Assembly (NCBI GenBank): GCA_963693285.1
Contig: OY848929.1
Coordinates: forward strand, 1,242,501-1,306,500
DNA from: Xestospongia muta
Lineage: Eukaryota > Porifera > Demospongiae > Haplosclerida > Petrosiidae
DNA length: 64,000 nucleotides
Direction of reading: 5' to 3'
Shown here: one piece after another, positions 41,151-52,300 of the stretch
Numbering within the stretch: the first letter of the stretch is position 1
Layout of the letters: every line of letters starts with the position of its first letter
Made by a program: the position numbers and the translations under genes
Notes under the pieces: generated by a model
Seen by the model: only the letters and a program-made list of their open reading frames with translations
Told to the model about the DNA's origin: nothing
Database searches by the model: none

Positions 41151-44100
41151 CTTCCCTTTCTCCTGAAATAGATCCTTCTTTAAGTAAGAGTTTGGGTGTT
41201 TCTAGAATATTCAAATAAAAAAAACTCCTAAAATATGTACTTAAGTTGAGTCAATAAGACAAATTCTTAATCCTAATACCAACTAACAACGTTCAAAATT
41301 ATTAATCACCTTCTTTTTCTTTGAGTAACAATTTCAGCATGTTATTCTCTTGTTCTTTTTCCTCCAGAGCTATATAATGAGAAGTACTGAATGAAGTTTC
41401 AGCAAGTACAGTTTATTTGACATAATGTATAAATTAAAAATTTTGATATCACTATTCTATATTTTAATTGAAAACATATATTGATATTACCTTTTTGTTT
41501 CAATGTGATGGTATGTTTCAAATCCTCTATTTCTAGAGTCTTATTTCTGCTAATATTGTACTGTGTTTCCAGTTTTTTTCTCAGTTCGTCTGTATCTAAT
41601 TGTTTATCTTTTATCTCAAGTGATCTCACCTCCTATATAACAAAAATATACTCAGTTCATTTTTATTAGCTATACCTCAAATTTTCTATTGACATCCCAA
41701 ACAATACATTGTCCAATAGAGAGCATGACCAATCCTTTCTTTTTCACAGCTTCAATAGTTTTTTGAGCTTTGGCAATTAAGGAAGTTGCAAGACTGAGTG
41801 AAAAGGTACAGGTTACAGTGATAAAGTTGTCAAATATCACAGCAATCACTTTGACTCTTTTGGACAATCGACTTTCTAACGAGATGGACAAAATCTCACG
41901 GATGTCACTCAATTTAAACTTATCAAGATCCTCCAATTTCCAGTCAAGAATGAATTTAGCTGTCTCACATTGAAGTGGAGAGAGAGCATTTGTTATCTCA
42001 AAATTTTCATTTAGGCATAGACGGACAGTTACTGATCGAACAAACTCTTCGATAATTTCATTATAAGTTTGAACATGTACTTCAGCGTCTTTGATATAAA
42101 ATCGTTTCACAATTATTTCAAGACAATTTATATCAATCAGTGAACACTTGTCTTGTACAAGATCAAGCACATCATCAATAGATTTACAATTGGCTAATCG
42201 AGGAATCAATTCGGGAAAACAGTCTTGAAGCAACTTTTTCAACTCTTCTGTGATAAAAGGTAGACTTTTGGTTATAGCAAGATGAATATTATAGAATGCT
42301 ATTGCAAATTCCATTCTAATTGACCTGAAGTTTGGGCTCATACTTCGAGGAATACGGATTTGATTTGGGACTGTAGTTAAAAGATAGGGATTGTATTAAA
42401 ATTGTCAAAAAATTCTCATTTACCTTGTGCTACACTAGAGGTCCTTCTGACTAATGCCATTTTCATTGAAGTAAGCTCTTAATAGATATATAGATAGTAA
42501 TTTATATTAATAATGACATTACATATGTACCTTCACTTGTACATACTTCTAGATTACAGAAAGTTCTTTCTATCATAAAAATAAAAAAATAATCTGAGTA
42601 TAAATATTTTAATAACTTACTATAGTCTTTTAACATGGCAGTAGCTAATGGTACATTTTTAGCAAACTTTAGTAATACACTAATAAAAACTTCTAGGTTA
42701 TGGCTACTGGTATGAACACCACCACGTACAGCTCTTAGCAACAGTACTCTCCTCTCTGATTCAGGTCGATCAAAGGACTCCACACTAAGCAGGATTTCTT
42801 CTGATATTATTGTTGAATCTTCATCAAAGAGTAATTGCCCAACACTCATAGGATCATATAGACATTGTGACAGAATGGCATAGTGACAACGTAAAATATC
42901 ACAATGATCACTGATCTGATAGCTGGGATCTGTTTGAAATTTATCAGAAGTCATTGTCTCCTGGTCATCAGGAAACTTTTGAGCTAAGTAACAAAATGAA
43001 TCATTTAAAATTAAAGAAGTACTCACCATATTTATTAAGTAAATCTTTTCCAATCAATCTTGTTTCTTCAAATTTGGACAACACAGTAGCTAGCAATTTT
43101 AACTTCTTGTGATCTAACGAAATTCCTTCATGTACAGCAGTCATTAGGTTTGTCTGTTTATCTTGTGGTGAGCCTTCTAACGATTCAATCTTGTTAAGGG
43201 CCGTTTCAGTGATACAACCTTCACTATATAATAACTGAGACATTTCAACAGGATAAATCAGAGCCTGAGCAGCAGAATAAATTTCTCTTTTCACTAAAGA
43301 AAACAATAAAATAGTTTAAATTATATGCATTATACCTTTTTGTGATATGCTTTCAACTACATCAATTTCTCCTATCTCCTGTAAAGCCCTAGACAGGACA
43401 TCCCATGTTGGTATTCCTTTCTCATCAACGCTATCCACTCTTCTTAGCCAACGAGACAAACATTCCTGAAGACATTGAGTTACACTATCATGTTGATCTT
43501 GAATAGCTTTTAGCGTACACTCCAGTAGACCCAACACTAGGCCAAGATCATACCATTTTCTTTTTTGAAAAAGAGCACTTTTCAAAGCATTTAGGACATC
43601 ATTCAAATGAGTATAATCTATATAGAAAACAATAAAGAATATTTTAATGTCTCCTTACATGACATATTTATTTACTACTAAAAATCTACTTTGATGATTA
43701 TGTAATATGTACACTAGTCTTCCTATAAAGACATACACATACCTAGCTGAGTTTGACTCAAAAGTGACAGAAAAAGTTGTTTCTCTTCTAGCAGAATGAT
43801 CATAATAATTTATCTCTATTAAAAGTGTTCTGACTTACTACTAAGGCCCTCTCGTTCATGTTTATATGATGTATCATCCATTATGATTGAAGATGGAGCA
43901 GCCTCTGGGTCACTTTTCAATATGTTCTCAGCACTTCTCTGTGACTTATCATTCTATGTATATGAGAAAGGCATTCTTAATAAGTAATTGGCATAATGTG
44001 CTCAATTCTTTCTTTAAGAATGTTTTATTTAATTCAGTTTGCAGAATCAAATTTGTTACATACAATGCATGCAAACCAGTATAATTATATATTGGTAAAA

Positions 44101-45565
44101 TTAATCACTCAATTTTACAGTGATATATACATATGCATTCACATTAAATCCATTAGTGCTAGCACAAAAATCATTTTTCTTTTTAATTACAAGCAACAAT
44201 GTCGACAGACCTCATTAAGATGAAAAAATCAGGGTACTGTTAAACTAAAACCTTGTGGCAACAATATTAGGTGTCCACAATATGCAATAATATAGATTAT
44301 GTTATTATTAATTATAACAGTTATCATGATTACCATTTCTTCTCTCTTATCCAGAATAACTTCGTCACCAATCTGTAACAAGATCACTCCAATATCATAA
44401 AGATATGATAGTCTTGTCTTTGCCATTTTTACTAGAGCTCCCATTAGTACTCTGGGAGCACACATAGTAACAAAGATGCATCCAGTACCCACATTATAGA
44501 TGTGAATATATTGTGAATATTCGAGAAACAAGTTTTTGACAACTCTCTCAAACTCCTTCACTGTAAAATTATTGTTTGAAGACCACTTCAATTTCAGAGC
44601 AATGGTACACTCTGGTGTAGGATTACGAATCAATAGCTCAGCTTCCTTCTTCAGCTCTTTTGCAAATGAAGCACTCAACAATTTCTTACGATAATTCTGT
44701 TCGTCAGTCTCATATTGTTGAATAATTGTGAGTGCATCGGAAAGTTTAAAATAATCAACAATAAGTATAAGGACCTCTATGTTAACTGGTGAACAAAGTT
44801 TACGAATAGCAATAAAGACACGTGGTAGGTCCTTTGCATTTTGAAGTTCTTCCTCTTCAAACGGGTAAGACAAGATAAGTAGCTGCTTGAGGCGATCAAT
44901 ATTAATATCAGCCGATTCAGCAATTTCTTGAACATCTAATACAAGCGAACCTAGCTTTCCTTGCATTATTAACAAATCGTTATATGCACTTTCACCAACT
45001 GTAATAGTTTCTATATAAACAAATATAATAGACTAATAATATTAAGACTTGTATAATTAAACCCACTTTGTACATCGTGCTGATATGTATGTTGAGAGGT
45101 GATTGTCATAACTGACTCTGAAGATTCATTTTGCGACTGTTTTTGATCTATAATGGTCATTGTAGAAGATTCTGTAGAAGTATAATTAACTTAAGCATTA
45201 ATAATAGAAAAGTCCTAGCTCAATATTAATTATAGTATTAATTATATTTATATACCATAATCACTCTTCATTTGTTCAGCAATAGCACTAAGTAATGGAG
45301 GATGACGTTGTAATACTGATAGAATTTTCATAAACTTAGCATGATCTAAAGCAATCATTAAATCATTCAGCAGATGATGAGTTTTAATTTCACAACTGCT
45401 ACTCTCACAGGTAGCTTTTATCCGAGTGCATTCTGAAATGAGCCCAGCTGAAAAAAGATCTGCAGCTAACGTGACTGGACTGGTAATGGCACGAGTTAAG
45501 CCACTAAAGTACTTCTGAAGCACTTGGTATCCTTTAGAAGGAGATAAAAAGCAATCAGTATCCAT
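41151..45565 (-). CDS. Multi-domain death-fold scaffold (CARD-like, death, CARD-like x2, two modules, coiled coil)
   Basis: Fourteen exons with consistent phases: 45256-45565, 45067-45171, 44334-45010, 43839-43953, 43743-43787, 43336-43617, 43027-43293, 42621-42983, 42531-42569, 42424-42477, 41676-42370, 41491-41632, 41310-41369, 41151-41201. They encode about 1068 residues from ATG 45565. Residues ~15-103 are a CARD-like helical fold (TLAADLFSAGLISECT, FMKILSVLQRH). Residues ~139-364 are the recurrent module (SPVNIEVLILIVDYF, GTGCIFVTMCAPRVL). Residues ~418-511 are a death domain (ALFQKRKWYDLGLVLGL, CLSRWLRRV, PTWDVLSRALQEIG). Residues 512-600 and ~615-721 are two more CARD-like domains. Residues ~753-984 are a second, divergent module, and 985-1068 a charged coiled coil. 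The final small exons are phase-1 cassettes, and the last ends in phase with the ASTE1 exon. Without that join, reading on gives a stop near 41,093. A role as a signalling scaffold is inferred. Confidence 0.7.
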
Positions 45566-45734
45566 TGGGATGGACGGACACGCCCTACAGTTTTGTTGGT
45601 CTACTGACACACCTACAGGTAATAAGGACCACCTTCTAGGCCAGAGGATCTCACCAGTTTTACGATTTATGGAAGCCTTAAGAGTCTTAAGGTCAGTGAC
45701 TCAGTGCCGCAACTAACTTGACCAAGCACCTGTT

Positions 45735-46540
45735 AAAGATCTTGCTGATCATAAGTAGAGACAAACTCAATGTAAGCTAGCTGCTTTGCTAGTAAGTCTT
45801 TGAGCTCAACGTTGTATAATTATATAGTCAACTTGACAACTAAGTCAGTTAAATCACTAGAAGTGGACAGGTAGATCAAAAATTGACATTGTCCTAGGAG
45901 AATTATCACAATCTTGGACTTTGTGCTTTTATCAGAGCATTAATGTCTGTTGAATCCTGATCTGTCTATCCAATTATCTCTCATATAAGGATGCTTTATA
46001 TATAATAGAATTAAATTAACTCCCATAGTGTCTATTATAGATAGATTTGCTATATTTTGTTTATGTCCTTTTTCTCATCTTGTCACATTTTATGGTGAAA
46101 TGTAGAGCACTTCAATACACATAATAATTACAATGTGTTTTGTCTTTATAGTTGGAGATGTAGAATATTTCTTTATAAATCCTTGTCGTCTTCATAGTTC
46201 TGAAATAACAGCAGAAAATCTCACCAGGATTTGGATTGCTCCAAATAAAAGTAGTTAGGGCTGGTATAGAGAATTCATGGACAAAGACATAGCTAATCAA
46301 GTCTATGAAATAACATACTTATTTGGTGCTCCTGTTGTTAGTACCCTTAAATTTGGTCTAGATTAGACATAATTTAAAGCAATAATGAGAATATTGGATA
46401 CAAGGCTGAGTCTTTGAAGAGAACAACTATTATACTTTAAAGGATCATATATAACACTGTGTTATTGTTTTTCCTCTAGAGTTGCAAGACCAATTATATA
46501 AATTGACAAGTTTTATTAACCCACAAATATTTTTAATGTT
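45735..46540 (+). pseudogene. Degenerate copy of the short adducin-like gene
   Basis: Fragments of several exons are in order. Near 45,740-45,795 sequence resembles the end of exon 1. At 46,150-46,235 the frame YFFINPCRLHSSEITAENL matches exon 2. At 46,240-46,410 it resembles exon 4 (DKDIANQVYEI, FKAIMRILDTR) with stops. The last exon follows its old intron (tttttcctctag, 46,468-46,480). Frameshifts, stops and missing exon 3 make it non-functional. Retained intron sequence shows it arose by DNA duplication, not retroposition. Confidence 0.8.
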
Positions 46541-46639
46541 ATGATTATAAATTGTTAATTAAAATTAGAATATGTATCAGTTATATCAAACATGAAAATG
46601 ATAGAGTTATGTGCATAGCAATTAAATTGTTCAAAAAGG

Positions 46640-47422
46640 TTACTGAGCAACTTGCAGAAAAACACTTGTCACTATTTGTTTGATGACAGGAGGGAACTTC
46701 ATTTCAAATGTATAAGTAGTAGCATTATTGACTTGATACTGCATTTGTTGACAAGCAGTCAGTGTTGGTTGTGGAATAATTCCTCTGAAATTCTCAAGTG
46801 TTGGTCTTTTCCATCCTCTGCAAATATCATTACACTCATGGTTGAGAAAGAACATGACCATTCCTTCTATTCCCATATCTGTTACTCCATAGGACCCACT
46901 TACAGATAACAATGCAGGATCAGTAAGATGGTAGCCATTATGATCACGAACTCCTTGTAGATCAGCCACCATTTCTTGACCTTTAGTGTACAACCAAGTC
47001 CAGTGCATGAAGGCTGGTACAGTGATGTTGAAAGATTTTGCATCTGGTGATATATTTCCATAATTGTTACACCATTTAGTATAGTTTCCTTCAATGTAAT
47101 CTTCAACAACTACATATTCATTCAATTTAGGATGTCCGTATGGGTTTGGTTGTTCAATAACCTCCTGCTTTTCTGCTTTTGTGAAGCAAATTGGATATGA
47201 TGGACCAACAGACCTGTTAAATTGCCCAGCAAGAACACGTGCACGTTCATATATTCTGATTGTAGTATCCCAATGAGTTGATTCCCATACATAGATGTCT
47301 TTCATTTCTTTTACAACACATGGTTGTCCTCGTTTCTCTGGAGGAGCAGTCCATATTCCTTTGTAAGCTCTTCTGAAACGTCCTTCAGCAAAAGGTTTGG
47401 ATTCAAAAGTGGTTGATGACAT
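46640..47422 (-). CDS. Alpha-kinase (VwkA/MHCK-type atypical protein kinase), copy 1
   Basis: An intron-less frame of 260 residues, almost only kinase domain. Motifs in order: FAEGRFRRAYKG (11-22), VVKE with the likely catalytic Lys38, VVEDYIEGNYTKW (105-117), MVADLQGV with Asp154, HLTDPALL (165-172), GVTDMGIEGM (179-188, glycine-rich motif) and the zinc motif HECNDIC (195-201). Alpha-kinases phosphorylate Thr/Ser in helical or disordered substrates such as myosin heavy chain or eEF2; the substrate here is unknown. It lies 3' of a relic of the helicase gene and tail to tail with a decayed adducin-like copy. The start is the first Met, just 5' of the conserved FAEG segment. Confidence 0.88.
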   Translation of the reverse strand: MSSTTFESKPFAEGRFRRAYKGIWTAPPEKRGQPCVVKEMKDIYVWESTHWDTTIRIYERARVLAGQFNRSVGPSYPICFTKAEKQEVIEQPNPYGHPKLNEYVVVEDYIEGNYTKWCNNYGNISPDAKSFNITVPAFMHWTWLYTKGQEMVADLQGVRDHNGYHLTDPALLSVSGSYGVTDMGIEGMVMFFLNHECNDICRGWKRPTLENFRGIIPQPTLTACQQMQYQVNNATTYTFEMKFPPVIKQIVTSVFLQVAQ

Positions 47423-47879
47423 CTTTGATGATGAAGTGGTGAAGCAAAAGATTCTTTATGTGTATTTCAATTTTGCAGTGTAACTATCAGGGAATCACCA
47501 TGGGTTTTCCCCTTTCACTATACATAACCACAAATGTCATTATGGGAAGTAGTACTAGACTACATAATATAACAGTATGTTTACACAATGACAATGAAAT
47601 AGCATTGAACGGCATTGATAAAATATGTAATAATGACATCAACAAATGTAATGATATAGTTATGTCTATTCATATATTATATTGCTGATATCAGTATTGT
47701 TGTCAGAATATAGGAACAAATCTGACATTAAAATACAAAGTGTGTTATATGCTCCAATACACAAAGTTTTATTGTATATATATATATTACAAATAAATGT
47801 TATTTATTGTTGCTTGGTGGTCAGCTTCTTTAAAGCTAAATAAAGATATGCTCATTATACTATGACATATCATTAACTC
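47423..47879. other. Spacer between alpha-kinase copy 1 and the helicase relic
   Basis: This spacer is closely similar to 49019-49480, showing both belong to the same duplication unit. No independent gene is seen. It should contain the promoter of the alpha-kinase gene and the 3' flank (including a relic of the last exon, about 47,805-47,840) of the helicase. Confidence 0.5.
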
Positions 47880-48066
47880 AAATATTATACCTGATTGTTT
47901 AACTACATCAGCAAATGTTCGTTCTTGTCTCGAAGTCCATATTGATTCTTTAACTAGAGGTTCATCTGGTACAGACATACCATGAGGTTGTGGCCATGCA
48001 GAAGAAATTAAGTCATATGTGAAAGTATGTTTAAGTTGGCTGCTTTTTCCTTTCTTCTTTCTCTTT
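47880..48066 (-). pseudogene. 3' remnant of a third helicase gene copy
   Basis: The frame corresponds to the C-terminus of the helicase at 49395 (GKSSQLKHTFTYDLISSAW, HGMSVPDEPLVKES, RTFADVVKQS then the GTATAATATT donor). Homology begins abruptly at a KKKRKK run at about 48,066 with no upstream helicase sequence. Confidence 0.8.
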
Positions 48067-48067
48067 T

Positions 48068-48150
48068 TCTTGAGTTACAAGACTGGTTTTATAACTACAA
48101 ACTGAAAAGTTTTATTTATTCAAATTTAAATGTTATGATTATAAAAGTAT
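48068..48150 (+). pseudogene. Remnant of the last exon and 3' end of the short adducin-like gene
   Basis: gttacaagactgg followed by aactacaaactgaaaagttt matches 33742-33800 and its 3' flank. It is joined directly to the helicase remnant at 48,066, marking a duplication breakpoint. Confidence 0.75.
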
Positions 48151-48238
48151 TGATTAAAATAATAATACTATATTAAAATTCTTATATTGAACCTGAAAAT
48201 GATATGATTATGCATAGCAATTAAATTGTTCAAAAAGG

Positions 48239-49018
48239 TTACTGAGCAACTTGTAGAAAAACTCTTGTCACTATTTGTTTGGTGGCAGGAGGGAACTTCA
48301 TTTCAAATGTATAAGTGGTAGCGTTATTGACTTGATATTGCATTTGTTGACAAGCAGTCAGCGTTGGTTGTGGAATTATCCCTCTGAAATTCTCAAGTGT
48401 TGGTCTTTTCCATCCTCTGCAAAAATCATTGCACTTGTGGTTGAGAAAGAACATGACCATTCCTTCTATTCCCATATCTGTTACTCCATAGGACCCACTT
48501 ACAGATAACAATGCAGGATCAGTAAGATGGTAGCCATTATGGTCACGAACTCCTTGTAGATCAGCCACCATTTCTTGGCCTTTAGTGTACAACCAAGTCC
48601 AGTGCATGAAGGCTGGTACAGTGATGTTAACAGATTTTGCATCTGGTGATATATATCCATAATTGTTACACCATTTAGTATAGTTTCCTTTGATGTAATC
48701 TTCAACAACTACATATTCATTCAATTTAGGTCTAGAATCTCCAAATGACTGAGTAACTTTATGTACCACTGCATCTGTAAAACAAATCGGATATGATGGA
48801 CCAACAGACCTGTTGAATTGCCCAGCAAGAACACGTGCACGTTCATATATTCTGATTGTAGTATCCCAATGAGTTGGTTCCCATACACAGTTGTCTTTCA
48901 TTTCTTTTACCACACATGGTTGTCCTCGTTTCTCTGGAGGAGCAGTTCGTATTCCTTTGTAAGCTCTTCTGAAACGTCCTTCAGCAAAAGGTTTGGATTC
49001 AAAAGTGATTAATGACAT
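48239..49018 (-). CDS. Alpha-kinase (VwkA/MHCK-type), copy 2
   Basis: An intron-less 259-residue paralogue of the gene at 46640, with all motifs kept: FAEGRFRRAYKG, VVKEMKD, VVEDYIKGNYTKW, MVADLQGV, HLTDPALL, GVTDMGIEGM and HKCNDFC for zinc. The two copies differ mainly in the 82-98 loop (KAEKQEVIEQPNPYGHP versus DAVVHKVTQSFGDSRP), while the rest is almost unchanged. That may mark a specificity loop or a small conversion tract. It lies directly 3' of the intact helicase gene on the same strand and is followed by the adducin-like last-exon relic. Confidence 0.88.
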   Translation of the reverse strand: MSLITFESKPFAEGRFRRAYKGIRTAPPEKRGQPCVVKEMKDNCVWEPTHWDTTIRIYERARVLAGQFNRSVGPSYPICFTDAVVHKVTQSFGDSRPKLNEYVVVEDYIKGNYTKWCNNYGYISPDAKSVNITVPAFMHWTWLYTKGQEMVADLQGVRDHNGYHLTDPALLSVSGSYGVTDMGIEGMVMFFLNHKCNDFCRGWKRPTLENFRGIIPQPTLTACQQMQYQVNNATTYTFEMKFPPATKQIVTRVFLQVAQ

Positions 49019-49394
49019 CTTTGATGATGAAGTGGCAAAACTAAAAATTCTTTATATGTTTTTAATTTTGCAGTGTAACTATCAGGGAATTACCATGGGT
49101 TTTCCCCTATCACTATACATAACCACAAATGTCATTATGGTAGTAGTACTAGACTACATAATATAACAGTATGTTCACACAATGACAATGAAATACCATT
49201 GAACAGGATTGATAAAATATGTAATAATGACATCAGCAAATGTAACGATATAGTTATGTCTATTCATATATAATATCACTAATATCAGTATCATTGTCAG
49301 AATATAGGCACAAAACTGACATTAAAATACAAAGTGTGTTATATGCTCCAATAGACAAAGTTTTATCATTGTATATATTACAAATAAATGTTAT

Positions 49395-52300
49395 TTATCG
49401 TTGCTTGGTGGCTGGCTTCTTTAAAGCTAAATAAAGATACAGTCATTATATACTATGACATATCATTAACTCAAATATTATACCTGATTGTTTAACTACA
49501 TCAGCAAATGTTGGTTCTTGTCTCAAAGTCCATACTGATTCTTTAACTGGAGGTCCATCAGGTACAGACATACCATGAGGTTGTGGCCATGCAGAAGAAA
49601 TTGAGTCATATGTGAAAGTATGTTTAAGTTGGCTGCTTTTTCCTCTCTTCTTTCTCTTTGATTTGATAGCTGAATGAGAGCTGACTAGAGTTTCTTTCTC
49701 ATCTTTAGTTTTTATACAACTTTGAGTTTGTTGTTTGTCTTTTGAATGTATTTGCAATGGAAAATCAGCCCGAGTGTTTTCTGGTATTGTTACCTCACTT
49801 GGAGAAGGTTGAGAAAGTAACATTTCTGAATATGGCATTGGTTTCCTTACTGAAAATGGTGCAGCTGATATACCTGAAACTTTATGAACAGAAAAATCTA
49901 ACAGAGCTGATTCACTGGCATTGCTGGTAGATGTGGTATCTAGTGGCTTTGGTTTTTGGATTGGTGATTGTGTTGGTTTACTTAAATCAGAAACTAGTTG
50001 CTGAGGAGTAGGCAATAAACCTGATTTGCCTGAAATGGTTTTTGAAGAAGATGATGGAATTGATTGGTTGAAAACTGGTTGCTTAGAATAAGGTTGTCCT
50101 GTAAACATTTGTGGAAAAGTCATACTGTCTGACGGCCTTTGTCTTGTAGTACCTGATTTCTTTGGAACCATTGACTCCTTCCTCTTTCTGTCTGCTGGAG
50201 GTTCTGGTTGACCTGATGTTCTCTTGGCTGATGGATATGAGCATGAGGTCTGTAAGGGTGGATATGTTGCTACCTCTGATGTTGCAGCAGTGGTCTGTGA
50301 TCTCTGAGGATGAAATCGTGGTTGAGATACAATAGGTGCTTTCACTGTGCTACTTATTCCTACTTGCACTCTCAGCATTTCTTTTAATTGATGAAGACGA
50401 GGTTGCAAATCTGGAGGGAAAAACATAGTATTCCTCTCCAGACAAAGTCTTATATACTCTCTCCAACAACCTCCGGCATAACCCATTACTTTTTCTGTCC
50501 TCAATAGTATAAATGGATTTCCCACGGCTATAACAAGTTGTCTTGAACGACTAATAGCAGTGTTAAAAATGTTTGGATCTACAAGTGTCTTGGTTGGGTT
50601 ACTGCTCTCTCCACTGTCTTCTAAAGGCTCATATGTGCTAAGTACTATTGCCTGGAACTCATGACCTATAATATATTGAAATGAAGTAAAGTAATTGATA
50701 GTGTCTTCACAATTGTTACCTTGAATAGCATATGATGGCAATAAAGTGACATGGCGAAAAATTGAATCCTTTAATCTTTTTCGAATGATATTTAGCTGAA
50801 AATAGCAATGCATATAAAATTATAAGAATATCCAGACAAATAAATGTTTCACTTACTTGTGTTCTAAATGAAGACATAACACATACATCTCTTAGAGTAA
50901 AATCCTTCCAGCTATTAGGCCATTTACCAGTGCTGAAGAATTTCTTTACTTGGTTTACTACAGCATCTGCTTCAATATACATTGAATGCGATGAGTCAAG
51001 AGTACTGGGATCCTTGGTCACATCAGAACAGTAAAAAATACATGGACAATTGTTTGCTTCAATGTGTCCTTTGGATGGAGGGAGACCAGATTGAATTTGA
51101 TATTTATAGACGACATTAGATAGAAGTGTTGTAATTGCAGGATGACAACGATAATTGATGTCCAATTGTACAAGAGGGAACAGTACACTAGATCCAATCT
51201 CATCGTATCTTTTTTCAAGGCGTTCCAATAGTGACATTTTTAATCCATTCTCTCTTGCTACCTCACCAAGAACAACAACTGAAGGGCCAACCTAACATAA
51301 AGAAAGGTAGAATTAAAGATAATTCCATTTGTAAGCTTACCTGTTTGCTATCACCAGCTATGACAACTTTTGTCTTTGAAGTACCCAGGCACAAAGCACC
51401 AATAGCTTCAGGTTCTCGGACCTGTGCCACTTCATCGAGGAGGATATGGGTGAAATGAAAGTTATATGACCCAATGGCATCAGCAACATGTAACGAAGTT
51501 GTGTAAGTTGTAATAATGACAAGAACATGATCACTGACATAATAACCATTTCTGACATCTTCACGAAATCCTCTTACACTTCTGTGGATGATATTTGAAG
51601 TTCCATAACTATCCTTTCGCATCAACTTGATAATCTTAATTGCTCGTATACCATCAAAAGCTGGACCAAGATAGTTGACGTAAGTCTCAACTGTGTTGTT
51701 GTGATGTGCACAGATCAAGATACGAGTACGATATTTCTGAGAGAGTCCACTTGTTATAAATTCATATGTTGCACGAGCTAACACTCTAGTCTTGCCAGAG
51801 CCAAATGGACCAGATATGATAATTGGTAGATTAGGAGGATTTTGAAGAATAACTTCTAATGCTTTAAGTTGTCCATATTCATCAACAGACAACACCTGCT
51901 TCCTAAAACATTTGGAATTAACTCTAGGTATAGCCATCTGGAGAGGTTTTGAAATGTCTTCTTTTGTTGGAAAGAGTTTGTTAATCATGGTTTGGGGAGT
52001 ATTTATGACAGCTTTGTGTAGAGTGTCAAAATAAGAGTGCTTGACTTCAAATTGTACGGACACTTGACAGAATTGTCCTTCTGTTATACCTAATTTTCTC
52101 TTGAGATGCTTAATAGATGAGAAAGGTAGATCTATCAAAAACTTTTTGTTCACATTTCCAAAATTAGCTGGAAGAATTTCTGCTCGACAAATATCTTCAT
52201 TTTTTTCTCTATCAATAATGAACATTGCTTCACTGGCCTGTGTTGCATATTGTATCTGATCATGAGACATCCCATGAATGTAGCCAACGTAACAACGCCT

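Noticed and set aside
43839..45565. A separate gene ending at 44229 and a second gene starting at ATG 43881
   Set aside because: A phase-0 donor after REEM (44334) and a phase-0 acceptor at 43954 join them cleanly, so one scaffold gene is simpler. The 380-base intron still leaves some doubt.
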